A stretch of 6,821 nucleotides of DNA. Origin: Marine group II euryarchaeote REDSEA-S43_B8. Lineage in GTDB: Archaea > Thermoplasmatota > Poseidoniia > Poseidoniales > Thalassarchaeaceae. The position numbers and the translations under genes are program-made. The notes under the pieces were generated by a model. It made no database searches and was not told where the DNA came from. It was given only the letters and a program-made list of their open reading frames with translations. The stretch lies in assembly GCA_001629235.1 (NCBI GenBank), contig LUSA01000020.1, forward strand, positions 1-6,821. Direction: 5' to 3'. The first letter of the stretch is position 1; the number at the start of each line of letters is the position of its first letter. Positions 6,390 to 6,821 of this stretch are shown in pieces.

Positions 6390-6559
6390 TGGTTAGTGTA
6401 TACTATCGAGACAAATCAAAGGTAATGCGAAAGATAGAGGGTGTATCTTATGCATACACTCGCGGTTCTGAATTACTTTCAATCAATAAAAGTGTATACA
6501 CTCAATCCAGGCGTTTCGCCGATTCACCAATTGATTTTGTATTTGAGAAGGTGAAATAA
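6389..6559 (+). CDS. small protein between the two paralogues
   Basis: The 56-residue product is unrecognised. It is basic, Tyr- and Ser-rich, and probably beta-rich. It contains three similar tetrapeptide-like stretches: SVYY (3-6), SYAYT (19-23) and SVYT (35-38). The DNA encoding them carries related GTGTATAC-type repeats, including a 12-bp palindrome. An in-frame ATG further upstream (6368) lies inside the previous gene; the TAATG overlap at 6387-6391 supports the start used here. Its stop also overlaps the next start by one base, so the three genes from 6165 form one coupled unit. The function is unknown. Confidence 0.65.
   Translation: MVSVYYRDKSKVMRKIEGVSYAYTRGSELLSINKSVYTQSRRFADSPIDFVFEKVK
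6441..6459. repeat. inverted repeat GTGTAT-N7-ATACAC
   Basis: A perfect six-base inverted repeat with a seven-base loop inside the 6389-6559 gene. It is related in sequence to the palindrome at 6491-6502 and the half-site at 6395-6403. It could form an RNA hairpin or be a protein-binding site, or reflect the repeated Tyr-Thr codons. Confidence 0.45.
6491..6502. repeat. 12-bp palindrome AGTGTATACACT
   Basis: A perfect palindrome in the coding sequence of the 6389-6559 gene, sharing its core with two other sites in the same gene (AGTGTATAC at 6395 and ATACACTC at 6454). Operator-like in form; function unproven. Confidence 0.5.
6550..6554 (+). promoter_or_regulatory. ribosome binding site of the second paralogue
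   Basis: GGTGA lies four bases before the ATG at 6559, inside the last codons of the previous gene. It supports this start together with the TAATG overlap. Confidence 0.55.
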
Positions 6560-6801
6560 TGCCATTACCAGACGCAAAACCGGATCGCAGGATATACGAA
6601 TTGCTGAAAACTACCGACCTGGAGAACCTCACGTTCTCAGATTTTCAGAAAGTAGCGCAAACAATCTATGCTGAGCAGGGAGCAGAAGATGAATTGCGTA
6701 GAATAGTCCTAGTTAACTTAGCTAGGCTTAGTGTAGCTGGTGAATGGACAGGCCTAACAAGTGCTGGTGGTTCATCCGCTACTCAATCACCTATTCCATT
6801 G
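6559..6801 (+). CDS. second copy of the MPLP...DELRR family, 3' end missing
   Basis: The first 81 codons are genuine; the frame then runs into library adapter at 6802, so the true C-terminus is unknown. Compared with the copy at 6165 it shares MPLP, a basic/Tyr-Leu-Leu-Lys helix (RRIYELLK), LE.LT, and EDELRRIVLVNLARLSVAGEWTGL. The central loop is shorter. It extends past the end of the first copy into a Ser/Gly/Ala/Thr-rich stretch (SAGGSSATQSP), so the two are not simple repeats; this copy may have a flexible tail or extra domain. The function is unknown. Codon use and ribosome site match the rest of the virus-like block. Confidence 0.72.
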
Positions 6802-6821
6802 CTGTCTCTTATACACATCTC
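6802..6821. other. untrimmed Nextera (Tn5 mosaic end) sequencing adapter
   Basis: CTGTCTCTTATACACATCT at 6802-6820 is the exact 19-base reverse complement of the Tn5 mosaic end used in Nextera libraries. The following C is the next base of the i7-side adapter, whereas the i5-side adapter has G there. It translates as LSLIHI, a familiar false C-terminus in metagenome proteins. It is not part of the organism or virus. Confidence 0.97.

Noticed and set aside
6802..6821. Natural C-terminus ending LSLIHI, or a Tn5-like transposon end
   Set aside because: Exact match to the engineered mosaic end plus the next library adapter base at the very end of the contig; this is an artefact, not a mobile element.

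Overview
The window has two parts with different origins, plus a short sequencing artefact at the right end. Bases 1 to about 4400 look like a cellular archaeal chromosome. They hold the C-terminal end of a protein with a calcium-loop motif, a full-length RNA ligase gene rtcB on the minus strand, and an archaeal-type alanyl-tRNA synthetase gene alaS. The archaeal form of both enzymes, frequent AGG/AGA/ATA/CTA codons, roughly balanced GC and the EF-hand-like fragment fit a marine Thermoplasmatota lineage such as Poseidoniia (Marine Group II/III). That placement is inference; only 'archaeal' is well supported.

From about 4400 to 6801 the character changes abruptly. There are seven small, tightly packed plus-strand genes with gaps of 13 bases or fewer, or one-base overlaps. 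Codon use is more AT-rich: my hand count gives about 62% GC at 4201-4320 and about 34% at 4441-4620. None of these genes is a recognisable cellular gene. They are a one-helix membrane protein, a basic-hydrophobic-basic protein, a 224-residue beta-rich protein with an internal duplication (best candidate for a major capsid or other main structural protein), a short basic helical protein, a proline-rich protein with a hydrophobic tail, and two related small proteins flanking another small unknown. The layout resembles the structural module of a small tailless virus or related element. I recognise no integrase, terminase, packaging ATPase, polymerase or tail gene.

The switch falls inside alaS. 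The synthetase has its aminoacylation and editing domains but stops where the globular C-Ala domain should begin, at the first gene of the viral-like block. Either an element is inserted in or recombined with alaS, or the contig is a chimera of two DNA molecules. I favour the chimera because a 12-base GC-rich stretch could have served as microhomology and no integrase or att repeat is visible.

The last 20 bases (6802-6821) match the Nextera/Tn5 mosaic end and one further adapter base. They are untrimmed library adapter, so the final gene is cut at 6801 and its apparent last residues are not biological. No tRNA, rRNA, CRISPR array or insertion sequence was seen. The only host intergenic region is the 98-base gap between the divergent rtcB and alaS genes.
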